Assembly (NCBI GenBank): GCA_913042885.1
Contig: CAJWLW010000083.1
Location: forward strand, 1-15,918
Source of the DNA: an uncultured Lentisphaeria bacterium
Lineage (GTDB): Bacteria; Verrucomicrobiota; Lentisphaeria; JABSQK01; CAJWLW01
DNA: 15,918 nt
Reading direction: 5' to 3'
Shown: positions 1 through 6,363 of the stretch, in pieces
Layout of the letters: every line of letters begins with the position of its first letter
Position numbering within the stretch: position 1 is the stretch's first letter
Position numbers and translations under genes: made by a program
Notes under the pieces: generated by a model
The model's input: the letters and a program-made list of their open reading frames with translations, nothing else
What the model was told of the DNA's origin: nothing
Databases searched by the model: none

Positions 1-85
1 CCCAGAAGGCACCGACAACCAGGAGGACTGAGCCGATGCAGATGGCGCGGACGGCGGAGAATGGTTTGGTGGTGTCGGCAGACAT
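1..85 (-). CDS. Probable integral membrane protein, N-terminal fragment (runs off the left edge)
   Basis: Reading leftwards from an ATG at 83-85 gives 28 codons beginning MSADTTKPFSAVRAICIGSV and continuing LLVVGAFW to the window edge without a stop. A short polar N-terminus followed by VRAICIGSVLLVVGAFW looks like the first transmembrane helix of a polytopic inner-membrane protein. The 'R-A-x-x-I-G-x-L-L-x..W' pattern recalls large DUF6785-type transporter-like proteins common in PVC bacteria, but 28 residues cannot settle a family. No strong Shine-Dalgarno sequence is visible upstream of the ATG. The gene points the same way as the collagen-like gene at 431-2359 but is separated from it by about 345 bp and a terminator, so it should be transcribed independently. 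It could also be a chance open frame. Confidence 0.5.
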   Translation of the reverse strand, partial: MSADTTKPFSAVRAICIGSVLLVVGAFW

Positions 86-363
86 GCGTGTAAGGTAGGC
101 AGTCGTCTTGGGCGTTCAAGGGGCCGCGGAACTCGTTGGCAGCCTCGTCACGCCACAAAGACCGTGATCAAGCGCCCCACACATTTACGCTGACAGGAGA
201 TCTCTGTACTGTAGGTATCGGGACTCGAGTGAGTGCGCGACGTGTTCCGCAATACACGTGAAGCGGCAACGGGTGGTGCGATATGTCCGGCGAATTCAAC
301 GGATCGCGAAGCGGCCTCATGCTGACGAACTGCTGTTGAAATTACCCCATTCTCCCGCCGCAC
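86..363. other. Intergenic stretch with no recognisable gene
   Basis: Between the left-edge gene and the terminator at 364-400 there are short open frames on both strands, but none has a ribosome binding site, protein-like composition or recognisable motif. No tRNA, repeat or hairpin stands out. It presumably holds the promoter of the leftward gene starting at 85, but no convincing -35/-10 pair was found. Confidence 0.5.
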
Positions 364-400
364 AAAAAAACCCGGCAGTCGCAGGGACCTGCCGGGCTTT
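364..400 (-). terminator. Rho-independent terminator of the collagen-like gene
   Basis: An 8-bp perfect G/C-rich stem, CCCGGCAG (371-378) pairing with CTGCCGGG (389-396), encloses a 10-nt loop. On the minus strand it is followed directly by seven T (complement of the A run 364-370). It lies about 30 bp beyond the TAA stop at 431-433 of the minus-strand gene. The plus strand has only a weak CTTTTC after the stem, so it is mainly a minus-strand terminator. Confidence 0.85.
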
Positions 401-430
401 TCAAATCGAATTTATTCGGTTTCCGCCTAA

Positions 431-2359
431 TTACTCAGACAGTTTTTCTTGAACCAGCGTGGTCAAGCCCGCCATGACTTCGTCGTGACAGTCAGAGGTT
501 GTCCCCTCGCAGGGATTCACGCCGAGCAATGCCAGACTCGCCAGGACGCCACCGCAATCGAGGGCTTCCTGAAGCGAAGTCGGACTGGTCAGCTTGCAGA
601 GCGCGTCGAACACGACGACCGTCACGTCTGCACATGCCGCACACGGCGCGTCTGCACCTGTAGCACCTGCAGCGCCGGCAGCGCCGGCAGCGCCGTCCGC
701 GCCGGCAGCGCCGTCCGCGCCGGCAACGCCGTCCGCGCCCGGCTTACCCTGCGGCCCCTGCTCGCCATCAGCGCCGGCAGCGCCGTCCGCGCCGGCCGGG
801 CCGGGAGGCAGATCGCCGACGGAGCTGGCGATCTGCGTACCTAGCGGTGTTTCCGCGCCGGACTTCATGCCGACATAGTCCCAAGCCGCTTCGTATCTGC
901 TACTGGCCACGCCCAGGTAGTTTAGATTGCCGCCGTCGCACCACGGCAGACTACAGCCCGTCAGTGGCAGCGACAATGCCGGATTCAGGCCGCCATTCAT
1001 ATACAAATCGACCTGGGTGGCGTTGGGCTCACGTACCAAACGGAATACGTTGTAATCCGCCATGGTCAGCAGCAACACTTCCGAGTCGTTCCCCGGTGAG
1101 TCATGGTGCATATAGACGCCGCCGTCGCTGCTGGTATAGAGAGTGAACGGACTGACGTCATCGCCCCAGGAACAAATCATTTGCTTCTCAGGTGGGTTGT
1201 TGTTGATCCCAATGAAGGCAAACTCCACCGTAGAGCCGGCTGCCGCCGTAATCGGACTCTCGTCTCTCGGCTCGGGGTACCAATACCACGCCCCGCCAGG
1301 ATTACCGTTGGCAGTAGTCCACCCCGGGTATAGGTCGGGATTGGAGAAAATGTCGTCTGAATTGAACATGGCACTGTTCCAGCCACCGGCGGTGAAAAAA
1401 CTTTGCGTTATGTGGGTGCCGCCTGTGCAGTCCCAGTAGAAGTCCCAGTTCTCCGTCCCGATCGCTGGCGCGACGCTCCTTCCTGCAACAGTAGTGGTGC
1501 CCCCTATACCCATGCCGCTCGTCGCCGCTGTGACGGCATTTTCAGCTATGTCCAGTACTTCTTCTTCACTCAGCCCGCCGCCGCCAGATGAAGCGGCGCC
1601 TGGCGCGTGACCGCCTTGGGCGAACTGGATGTAATCAACCGCACACTCAAAGGTTGAAGGGGCGAAGAAGATATGGTTAACGTTGCCGCCATCGCAGCAC
1701 GGCAGCACGCAGGCGTGCGGAGTAAAGTCGATCGCCGGTTCTGTGTTGCCGTCGATATAGAGCTGCACCGTATCCGCTCCCGCATTCCGCACCAGGCGAA
1801 AAACGTGATAATCGCGAAGATTCAGCACCGTGGGCTGGCTTCGCTGTGAAGGAAAAGTGCAACCGGCGGCTGGATCAGTCCCGCCCAGCTCAATATAGTC
1901 CCGCCCATCGGCAGAGGCCGTGGGATTTGCCCCACCAGTACCACCATCAACACTACCATAGCCAGTCCCGTAAGCCATCCGGATGGCGACGTAGGTGTCG
2001 TCATCAGCAAACTGCAAAAACTCCTTGAAATTGCCGCCTGCGCCCGAGTGCCCCATCATTCCGAACTCCACCGTCCAGCCGTCGGCTTTGGTAACAGAGT
2101 CGCCTTCAGTAAGAAAGTATCTTGTTAAAAAACCGCCTGGATTACCGGTGAGGGTCATCCAGCCCGGGTGGTCGCCCGGGACGCCGATGGCGTTGTTCTT
2201 CTGGAAAGCACCGTGATCCCCGCTTGTAAAGAAACCATCCGTAACCGGACTGCCTGTGCCGTCCCATGCGTGCGTCCACGTTATCGCCGTGGCGTTGACT
2301 GTCCACAGCCCCACAAGTGCTACAGCCATTACGGCTATTGTCTGTTTCATCGTGTTCAT
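431..2359 (-). CDS. Secreted modular protein: two lectin-like modules, collagen-like Gly-X-Y segment, Cys-rich C-terminus
   Basis: The 642-residue protein starts at the ATG at 2359, which has AAGGAG at 2369-2374. The longer open frame to 2434 begins where the likely -10 box ends, so it cannot be translated from that promoter. Residues 1-25 are a signal peptide (MNTMKQ, hydrophobic core, NATA). Two diverged copies of a concanavalin-A/LamG-like module follow (about 27-250 and 304-500), both with Trp-Asp or Trp-Thr openings, PGW, GNPGG, an 'YxVFRLVR..VxLY' strand and a Cys pair near 'LPxCDGGN.N'. A Gly/Ser linker (251-299) separates them. Residues 520-570 are 17 uninterrupted Gly-X-Y triplets rich in GAD and GAA. 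The tail (571-642) has six Cys, including PCAACAD immediately after the triple-helix segment. The likely role is a trimeric extracellular or cell-surface adhesin or carbohydrate-binding protein. This is inferred from architecture; no catalytic motif is visible. It is monocistronic, with its own promoter and terminator. Confidence 0.85.
   Translation of the reverse strand: MNTMKQTIAVMAVALVGLWTVNATAITWTHAWDGTGSPVTDGFFTSGDHGAFQKNNAIGVPGDHPGWMTLTGNPGGFLTRYFLTEGDSVTKADGWTVEFGMMGHSGAGGNFKEFLQFADDDTYVAIRMAYGTGYGSVDGGTGGANPTASADGRDYIELGGTDPAAGCTFPSQRSQPTVLNLRDYHVFRLVRNAGADTVQLYIDGNTEPAIDFTPHACVLPCCDGGNVNHIFFAPSTFECAVDYIQFAQGGHAPGAASSGGGGLSEEEVLDIAENAVTAATSGMGIGGTTTVAGRSVAPAIGTENWDFYWDCTGGTHITQSFFTAGGWNSAMFNSDDIFSNPDLYPGWTTANGNPGGAWYWYPEPRDESPITAAAGSTVEFAFIGINNNPPEKQMICSWGDDVSPFTLYTSSDGGVYMHHDSPGNDSEVLLLTMADYNVFRLVREPNATQVDLYMNGGLNPALSLPLTGCSLPWCDGGNLNYLGVASSRYEAAWDYVGMKSGAETPLGTQIASSVGDLPPGPAGADGAAGADGEQGPQGKPGADGVAGADGAAGADGAAGAAGAAGATGADAPCAACADVTVVVFDALCKLTSPTSLQEALDCGGVLASLALLGVNPCEGTTSDCHDEVMAGLTTLVQEKLSE
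650..802 (-). repeat. Collagen-like (Gly-X-Y)17 coding repeat
   Basis: The segment is a low-complexity G/C-rich repeat built from 9-bp and 18-bp variations of a GGC-GCN-GAC type unit (read on the minus strand). It encodes 17 Gly-X-Y triplets without interruption. Copy number of such runs can change by slippage, so the triplet number is likely to vary between strains and could be mis-assembled. Confidence 0.85.
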
Positions 2360-2368
2360 GGTTGGATT

Positions 2369-2374
2369 CTCCTT
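2369..2374 (-). promoter_or_regulatory. Shine-Dalgarno sequence that decides the start of the collagen-like gene
   Basis: AAGGAG on the minus strand, 9 nt before the ATG at 2359. The upstream in-frame ATG at 2434 has no such sequence. The position also places the signal peptide exactly at the N-terminus. Confidence 0.8.
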
Positions 2375-2434
2375 CAGTGTTTTGGGTTTATGCCCATGTT
2401 TTATTTTAAATCTTTTTCCCTCAACAACATTCAT

Positions 2435-2463
2435 GGTATACGAAAAAAAAAAACCAATTGCAA
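2435..2463 (-). promoter_or_regulatory. Putative sigma-70-type promoter of the collagen-like gene
   Basis: On the minus strand TTGCAA (2463-2458), a 17-nt spacer containing an 11-T run, and TATACC (2440-2435) match -35 and -10 elements at 4 of 6 positions each. A start near 2428 would give a leader of about 70 nt. The T-tract in the spacer may bend the promoter or vary by slippage. Assigned by eye only. Confidence 0.45.
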
Positions 2464-2497
2464 GTAAAAAATGACCGTTTTTGAAAAAAAATCAAGA

Positions 2498-2526
2498 TTG
2501 AATCGACGACAGGTTACGGCTATGTT
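2498..2526 (+). promoter_or_regulatory. Putative promoter of the SurA-like gene
   Basis: TTGAAT (2498-2503), a 17-nt spacer and TATGTT (2521-2526) lie in the A/T-rich divergent region, about 120 bp before the chaperone start. The elements match the consensus at 4 of 6 positions each. The region 2360-2646 contains no gene and serves both divergent genes. Confidence 0.3.
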
Positions 2527-2646
2527 TTAACAGCTTTTTTGATCAACGCCTACGCCCATCTGAATTGCCGGGTGAGCATAAGACAACAACTTGTGCAACT
2601 CGCAATTTCTTAGAACCGCCAACAGTTAGAAAGGAGTAACAACCCC

Positions 2647-3795
2647 ATGACCACGCATCGCTTCACAACCCTGCTCGCTGCCGCTTGGATCATCGCAACC
2701 GCCGGCGGGCTCCACGCCCAGGTTGCCGACAACAAAACCGTCGCAACCGTCAACGGCACGGCGATCAAAGCCATCCAGTTGTTGCTGATCGACTCCAGCC
2801 TCGATTTGGAAAAGGCGACGGCCGAGAGCAAATCAGCCATCATTGAACAGGCGATCGACAGGGAGCTGCTCTACCAGGAGGCCAAGCGCCAGAAGCTGGA
2901 CCAGGATCCGCAGATCCGGGAGATGCTGGCCGATCGCACGAACCTGGCTGCCGAACGACAGATCGAGTACCTCGCCGCTGCCTTCCGAGGGTATTACCGC
3001 CAGGAGCATTTCTTGGGTAGCGGACACGATGACACAGACGACGGGCATACCCACGATCACAAGGGACATGCAAAGCAGCACAACGAGTGGGTGAGTTCGG
3101 TGTTTGCCACGACACCGGTCAAGCTCAACGGCGAGGTCATACCAGCCGCGGTTATCTCGTCGCGATCGAAGCAGCACGATTTGACGTGGCTGGTGGTCCG
3201 CGCAATGCTGGAGATTGAAATCAGTGAGAACCCGGACGTTGCCCCCGACATGGCGGCCATCGCCAGGCAGTTGGCCGGCCACACCTTGGCCGTCGGAAAA
3301 ACGACCTACGACTTTGACGAACTGTCCTGGACCCAGATGCTCACCAAAGACCAATCAGGCGGGCGCCTGAGATCCGGTGCTGGTTTGTCATACCTGCTCG
3401 GGTCACTGGTCTTCGCCGAAGCCGCCCGGTCTGAAGGTTTCGACAAAAACCCGGACCGCTTCGATTCTCTCGCTTATGCCTTCAGAGGCCAAAACATAGA
3501 CACCATCGCCCGTGCCCAGCTGGCGTCGGATCCAGTCCGACTGGGGCTGATCGACGCGATGCTCGACCGGAAAGGCATGCTGAATCCATCGCAAATCGAA
3601 ATCCCCGAGGCCGAGATCGATAAGGCCGTGGCCGCGAACACCGGCTACCAAAACCTCCTTCTGCAGCCGAACGGCAAGGCAATCTTGCGCAGCGTCCTCG
3701 CCGGCCGCGAAAAGTCGACGAGAATGGGTGCCGCCAAGGCCTCCTACCTCAAAGAACTCCGCAGCAAAGCCAAGATTGAAATCGCGGACCGGTGA
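2647..3795 (+). CDS. Secreted SurA-N/peptidyl-prolyl isomerase-like chaperone lacking an obvious PpiC domain, with a His-rich insertion
   Basis: The 382-residue protein has AAAGGAG at 2630-2636, 10 nt before its ATG. Residues 1-25 form a signal peptide ending GLHA-Q, so it should be periplasmic or lipid-free exported. Residues about 30-110 resemble the SurA N-terminal chaperone fold (VATVNGTAIKA, then helices containing IDRELLYQEAKRQ). A second helical part ends with YLKELRSKAKIEI, the usual ending of PpiC/SurA-type proteins. The catalytic parvulin signature is not seen, so it is likely a chaperone rather than an active isomerase. Residues 127-145 carry an insertion with six His and five Asp, a probable metal-binding loop. 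It sits directly upstream of a prepilin-like gene, and the fragment of a second copy sits upstream of the second one, suggesting that the pair works together, perhaps in folding or export of the pilin-like protein. No terminator separates them. Confidence 0.75.
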   Translation: MTTHRFTTLLAAAWIIATAGGLHAQVADNKTVATVNGTAIKAIQLLLIDSSLDLEKATAESKSAIIEQAIDRELLYQEAKRQKLDQDPQIREMLADRTNLAAERQIEYLAAAFRGYYRQEHFLGSGHDDTDDGHTHDHKGHAKQHNEWVSSVFATTPVKLNGEVIPAAVISSRSKQHDLTWLVVRAMLEIEISENPDVAPDMAAIARQLAGHTLAVGKTTYDFDELSWTQMLTKDQSGGRLRSGAGLSYLLGSLVFAEAARSEGFDKNPDRFDSLAYAFRGQNIDTIARAQLASDPVRLGLIDAMLDRKGMLNPSQIEIPEAEIDKAVAANTGYQNLLLQPNGKAILRSVLAGREKSTRMGAAKASYLKELRSKAKIEIADR

Positions 3796-3865
3796 GAAAG
3801 GAAAGGGAAATTTGCTACCCCGCCCGAGGTACCGCACCTTTTATATCTGATCGCTGCGCCAAGAA

Positions 3866-3929
3866 GACCTGCAATTTGAGCGCCGGACAACATGATATTA
3901 AATTGCGTTAAAATGCAGGATACGGTCTC
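3866..3929 (+). promoter_or_regulatory. Conserved leader upstream of prepilin copy 1
   Basis: The block from GACCTGCAATTTGAGC to GATACGGTCTC is nearly the same as 5021-5085 upstream of copy 2, including TTGCGTTAAAATG. Similarity may simply reflect the duplication, yet this part is better kept than the DNA just after it. A possible -35 (TTGAGC, 3877-3882) with a TAAATT 17 nt later is weak, so the function is unassigned. Confidence 0.3.
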
Positions 3930-3951
3930 AGACGTAAGCCGGTTCGATTGC

Positions 3952-4776
3952 ATGCCACACGGGAGACAAGTTCATGACAAACAAAATCAAAGCCGACCAC
4001 CACGAGTGCGGTTTACCCTAATCGAACTCCTTGTGGTCATCAGCATCATCGCCATTCTCGCTGCCATGCTGCTGCCGGCCTTGAACGGCGCGAAGCGCAC
4101 TGCCAAGGCGATTCTCTGCCTGAACAACCTCAAGCAGCATGCCATCGGGATGATCTCATACGCCAACGACGACGCATCGGGACACTTTCTTCCCGGCCCG
4201 AGCATACTGGGCGACGGGCTTGGCGTGATTATCCGCGCCAACTCGACCGCCGAAGGAAAAGCGCTGGCCGACACATTTGCCGAGGAACAATCCGGCAGTG
4301 TTGACCTTTTTTGGTGCCCGTTCCAGCTGGCCCAGGGCTCGGGCCCCGCCGGCAATGCCCCGTTTTACCCGGACCTGTTCCATTATAACCCAGGCAATTC
4401 CGGCACGCAAGTGTGGGGAATCGGATACTACCGATTCGCCGGCTACAAGCCAAACGCCGCTGTTGACTGGAGCACTAACGGCGGCTTCGACGGCGACGGG
4501 CCAATCATGAGGTTGTCCGATGGAAATTCCTCAGCCCCGCTCGTCGGGGATGCGCAAGTGTGGATTCCGTCCCCGTTCTGGTACATACAATACGCCCACG
4601 AGTACGGTAGTTTAACGCCGTATTCCGCCTATCAGGAGAGCAGCGTGACGTTCGTCGATGGCCATGGCACCTTGAACCGGCACAGCATCATGTCAGACGG
4701 AGCCTATCCGTCCGCAGCCGCATGGGGCGGCAACTGGCTGGAGCTTACGTCGTGGGATGAATATTCCGTCTGGTGA
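3952..4776 (+). CDS. Prepilin-type N-terminal cleavage/methylation protein, copy 1 (start disrupted)
   Basis: The protein has the class III signal [20 protein letters not shown], with Glu at +5 and Arg rather than the usual Gly at -1, followed by [23 protein letters not shown]. Near the C-terminus it has [11 protein letters not shown], the motif of the H-X9-DG family of PVC pseudopilin-like proteins. The family forms short pilus-like or surface structures through a type II secretion/type IV pilus-like machine; its exact role in PVC bacteria is unclear. The ATG homologous to copy 2's start is at 3974 with GGGAG 8 nt upstream, but it is out of frame: it reads 15 codons to a TAA at 4019-4021 because 14 nt replace the 21 nt found in copy 2. 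The frame is open further upstream (ATG 3952, 3913, 3892), but none of these has a good ribosome binding site. The start given here is therefore a guess, and the gene may be a pseudogene or carry a sequencing error. Confidence 0.7.
   Translation: MPHGRQVHDKQNQSRPPRVRFTLIELLVVISIIAILAAMLLPALNGAKRTAKAILCLNNLKQHAIGMISYANDDASGHFLPGPSILGDGLGVIIRANSTAEGKALADTFAEEQSGSVDLFWCPFQLAQGSGPAGNAPFYPDLFHYNPGNSGTQVWGIGYYRFAGYKPNAAVDWSTNGGFDGDGPIMRLSDGNSSAPLVGDAQVWIPSPFWYIQYAHEYGSLTPYSAYQESSVTFVDGHGTLNRHSIMSDGAYPSAAAWGGNWLELTSWDEYSVW
4021..4321 (+). repeat. Identical 301-bp block, copy 1
   Basis: Base for base identical, by eye, to 5185-5485, including all synonymous positions. It encodes the prepilin helix and the next about 90 residues. 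Similarity drops abruptly at both edges. Confidence 0.9.
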
Positions 4777-4782
4777 CGCAGG

Positions 4783-4953
4783 GCCGTGGCCGCCAACACC
4801 GGCTACCAGAACCTCCTGAAACAGCCGAACGGCCCGGCAATGTTGCGCAGCGTCCTCACCATCGGCGAAAAGTCGAAGAGAATGTTTGCCGCCAAAGCCG
4901 CCTACCTCAACGAACTCCGCAACAAGGCAAAAATCGAAATCGCGGACCAGTGA
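4783..4953 (+). pseudogene. Remnant of a second SurA-like chaperone gene (last 56 codons)
   Basis: Translation in the frame of the full gene gives AVAANTGYQNLLKQPNG and so on, ending in KAKIEIADQ and a TGA at the corresponding place. It matches residues 327-382 of the protein at 2647-3795 with no insertion, deletion or internal stop. I count about 20 changed codons, 8 of them synonymous. The 5' part of the gene is missing: the homology starts at GGCCGTG, 6 bp after the stop of prepilin copy 1. There is no start codon or ribosome binding site, so it should not be translated on its own. Confidence 0.85.
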
Positions 4954-5020
4954 GAGGGAAGGGAAATTTGCGATCGGGCCCGGGGTACCGCACATGTATA
5001 TCCGATCGCTGTGGCGCGGA

Positions 5021-5085
5021 GACCTGCAATTTGAGCACGCAGACAGCATGATATTGTATTGCGTTAAAATGTAGGATACGGTCTC
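5021..5085 (+). promoter_or_regulatory. Conserved leader upstream of prepilin copy 2
   Basis: Counterpart of 3866-3929. Here the frame from the ATG at 5048 is only eight codons (MILYCVKM, then TAG), whereas in copy 1 the same frame runs on into the pilin. This argues against the far-upstream start in copy 1. Confidence 0.3.
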
Positions 5086-5130
5086 TCAAACGTACGCCGG
5101 TTGTGCTGCCGCCACACAGGGTAGATGTCC

Positions 5131-5943
5131 ATGACGAGCAAAATTAAAGCCACCCCACGACTGCCGCAACATCGGTTTACCCTGATCGAACTCCTTGTGG
5201 TCATCAGCATCATCGCCATTCTCGCTGCCATGCTGCTGCCGGCCTTGAACGGCGCGAAGCGCACTGCCAAGGCGATTCTCTGCCTGAACAACCTCAAGCA
5301 GCATGCCATCGGGATGATCTCATACGCCAACGACGACGCATCGGGACACTTTCTTCCCGGCCCGAGCATACTGGGCGACGGGCTTGGCGTGATTATCCGC
5401 GCCAACTCGACCGCCGAAGGAAAAGCGCTGGCCGACACATTTGCCGAGGAACAATCCGGCAGTGTTGACCTTTTTTGGTGCCCGTGGCAGCTGGCCGGCG
5501 GCCAATGGGCCCCCAACGGCAACGCCCCGTATTACCCGGAACTGTTCAGCCATGGCTTCAATTCCGGCACGCTGATGTGGACAATCGGGTACTACCGATT
5601 CGCCGGCTTCAAGCCAAACGCCCTCATTGACTGGAGCACCAACGGCGGCCTCAACGGCGACGGGCCAATCATGAGGTTGTCCGATGGCGATTCCTCAGCC
5701 CCGCTCGTCGGGGATGCGCTCAGGTGGATTCCCGACCCGTTCTGGTACATACAATACGCCCACCAGGACAAGTATGGTTACTGGCCGTATTCCTTATATC
5801 AGGAGAGTAGCGTGACGTTCGTCGATGGCCATGGCGTCTTGAACCGGCACAGCATCATGGCAGACGGAGCCAATCCGTCCGTATCCGGATGGGGCGGCAA
5901 CTGGCTGGAGCATACGGCATGGGATGAATACACCGCCTGGTGA
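5131..5943 (+). CDS. Prepilin-type N-terminal cleavage/methylation protein (H-X9-DG type), copy 2
   Basis: The 270-residue protein has a basic leader ([15 protein letters not shown]) and then [20 protein letters not shown], with Phe at +1 and Glu at +5. Arg takes the place of the usual -1 Gly, which may affect processing by the prepilin peptidase. The globular part ends with [13 protein letters not shown] and a Trp/Tyr-rich tail. The ATG at 5131 was chosen because it matches the one at 3974 in copy 1 and stands 9 nt after AGGG; an in-frame ATG at 5125 adds two residues. It is the intact member of the pair. Its upstream chaperone gene is truncated, so if it needs a dedicated chaperone it must use the product of 2647-3795. 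The product is probably membrane-anchored and assembled by a type II/type IV pilus-like system encoded elsewhere. Confidence 0.88.
   Translation: MTSKIKATPRLPQHRFTLIELLVVISIIAILAAMLLPALNGAKRTAKAILCLNNLKQHAIGMISYANDDASGHFLPGPSILGDGLGVIIRANSTAEGKALADTFAEEQSGSVDLFWCPWQLAGGQWAPNGNAPYYPELFSHGFNSGTLMWTIGYYRFAGFKPNALIDWSTNGGLNGDGPIMRLSDGDSSAPLVGDALRWIPDPFWYIQYAHQDKYGYWPYSLYQESSVTFVDGHGVLNRHSIMADGANPSVSGWGGNWLEHTAWDEYTAW
5185..5485 (+). repeat. Identical 301-bp block, copy 2
   Basis: Same sequence as 4021-4321. The first mismatch on the left is G5184 versus A4020. On the right it is G5486 versus T4322. Confidence 0.9.
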
Positions 5944-5955
5944 CGCAGGGCCGTG

Positions 5956-6363
5956 ACACGCCGGAAGCGCCGCGGCTGATTCGAGTCCACGGCGGAATAT
6001 GAAAATCCGATTACCCCGCGCAGCACAGCCAATTGCCGGCGAACCTGTCCCGGGGGCACGGGTTTCCAGGTCACACTGAATACGCCCATGCCGTACAGGT
6101 GCCTTATAATGTTGTAATAGGCGGACGCGGCATATATTGTGGTGCCGGTCGAGCAAACCGGCCGCATTACAACCGCCCAGCGGAATACCGCCGGACAACC
6201 AGTAACCGGTCCCGTCACCCGTGCAATTCCCCGTTGACGTCGAATTATTATCGCGCGGAATCCAAGTCCCCGATCTTCCGCGAGAGGGCCTTTTTTCGCT
6301 CCCAGAGGAACGCAACGACTCCGCCTTGGCGATCCATAAATAGTAATCCTGTGAAGACGAAAA
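5956..6363. other. Gene-poor gap, possibly with a decayed minus-strand coding fragment
   Basis: No plus-strand gene with a start and ribosome binding site is seen. On the minus strand two adjoining frames look somewhat protein-like: about 6145-6270 reads TGDGTGYWLSGGIPLGGC, and about 5960-6140, one frame over, reads YYNIIRHLYGMGVFSVTW followed by KPVPPGQ. They could be two pieces of one frameshifted gene remnant, but no family was recognised and chance is possible. The promoter for the gene at 6364 should lie near the right end; none is convincing. Confidence 0.3.

Larger units (their letters stand above)
3631..4788 (+). repeat. Tandem repeat unit 1: chaperone 3' end, leader and prepilin gene
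   Basis: This unit of 1158 bp and the one at 4789-5955 (1167 bp) are homologous from end to end: last 55 codons of the chaperone, intergenic leader, prepilin-like gene and a few bases past its stop. Both joints coincide with GGCCGTG (3624-3630, 4782-4788 and 5949-5955). The units differ at roughly one base in seven in the chaperone part, but contain an identical 301-bp core. Confidence 0.85.
4789..5955 (+). repeat. Tandem repeat unit 2: chaperone remnant, leader and prepilin gene
   Basis: Partner of the unit at 3631-4788, joined directly to it. The right end is GGCCGTG at 5949-5955, after which homology stops. See the matching unit for the composition. Confidence 0.85.

Noticed and set aside
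449..878. Plus-strand open frames opposite the collagen segment, rich in Ala/Pro or Arg/Ala/Gly
   Set aside because: They are antisense shadows of the Gly-X-Y repeat, without ribosome binding sites; the minus-strand protein has a signal peptide, terminator and recognisable domains.
2360..2434. Longer start (ATG 2434) for the collagen-like protein
   Set aside because: It would put 25 charged residues before the signal peptide, lacks a Shine-Dalgarno sequence and lies at the putative -10 box.
5048..5074. Eight-codon frame MILYCVKM as a regulatory upstream peptide
   Set aside because: The counterpart in copy 1 does not stop at the same place and there is no clear ribosome binding site; conservation is explained by the duplication.
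3631..5955. Insertion sequence or transposon as the cause of the repeat
   Set aside because: No transposase, terminal inverted repeats or target-site duplication; the joints share only a 7-bp microhomology.
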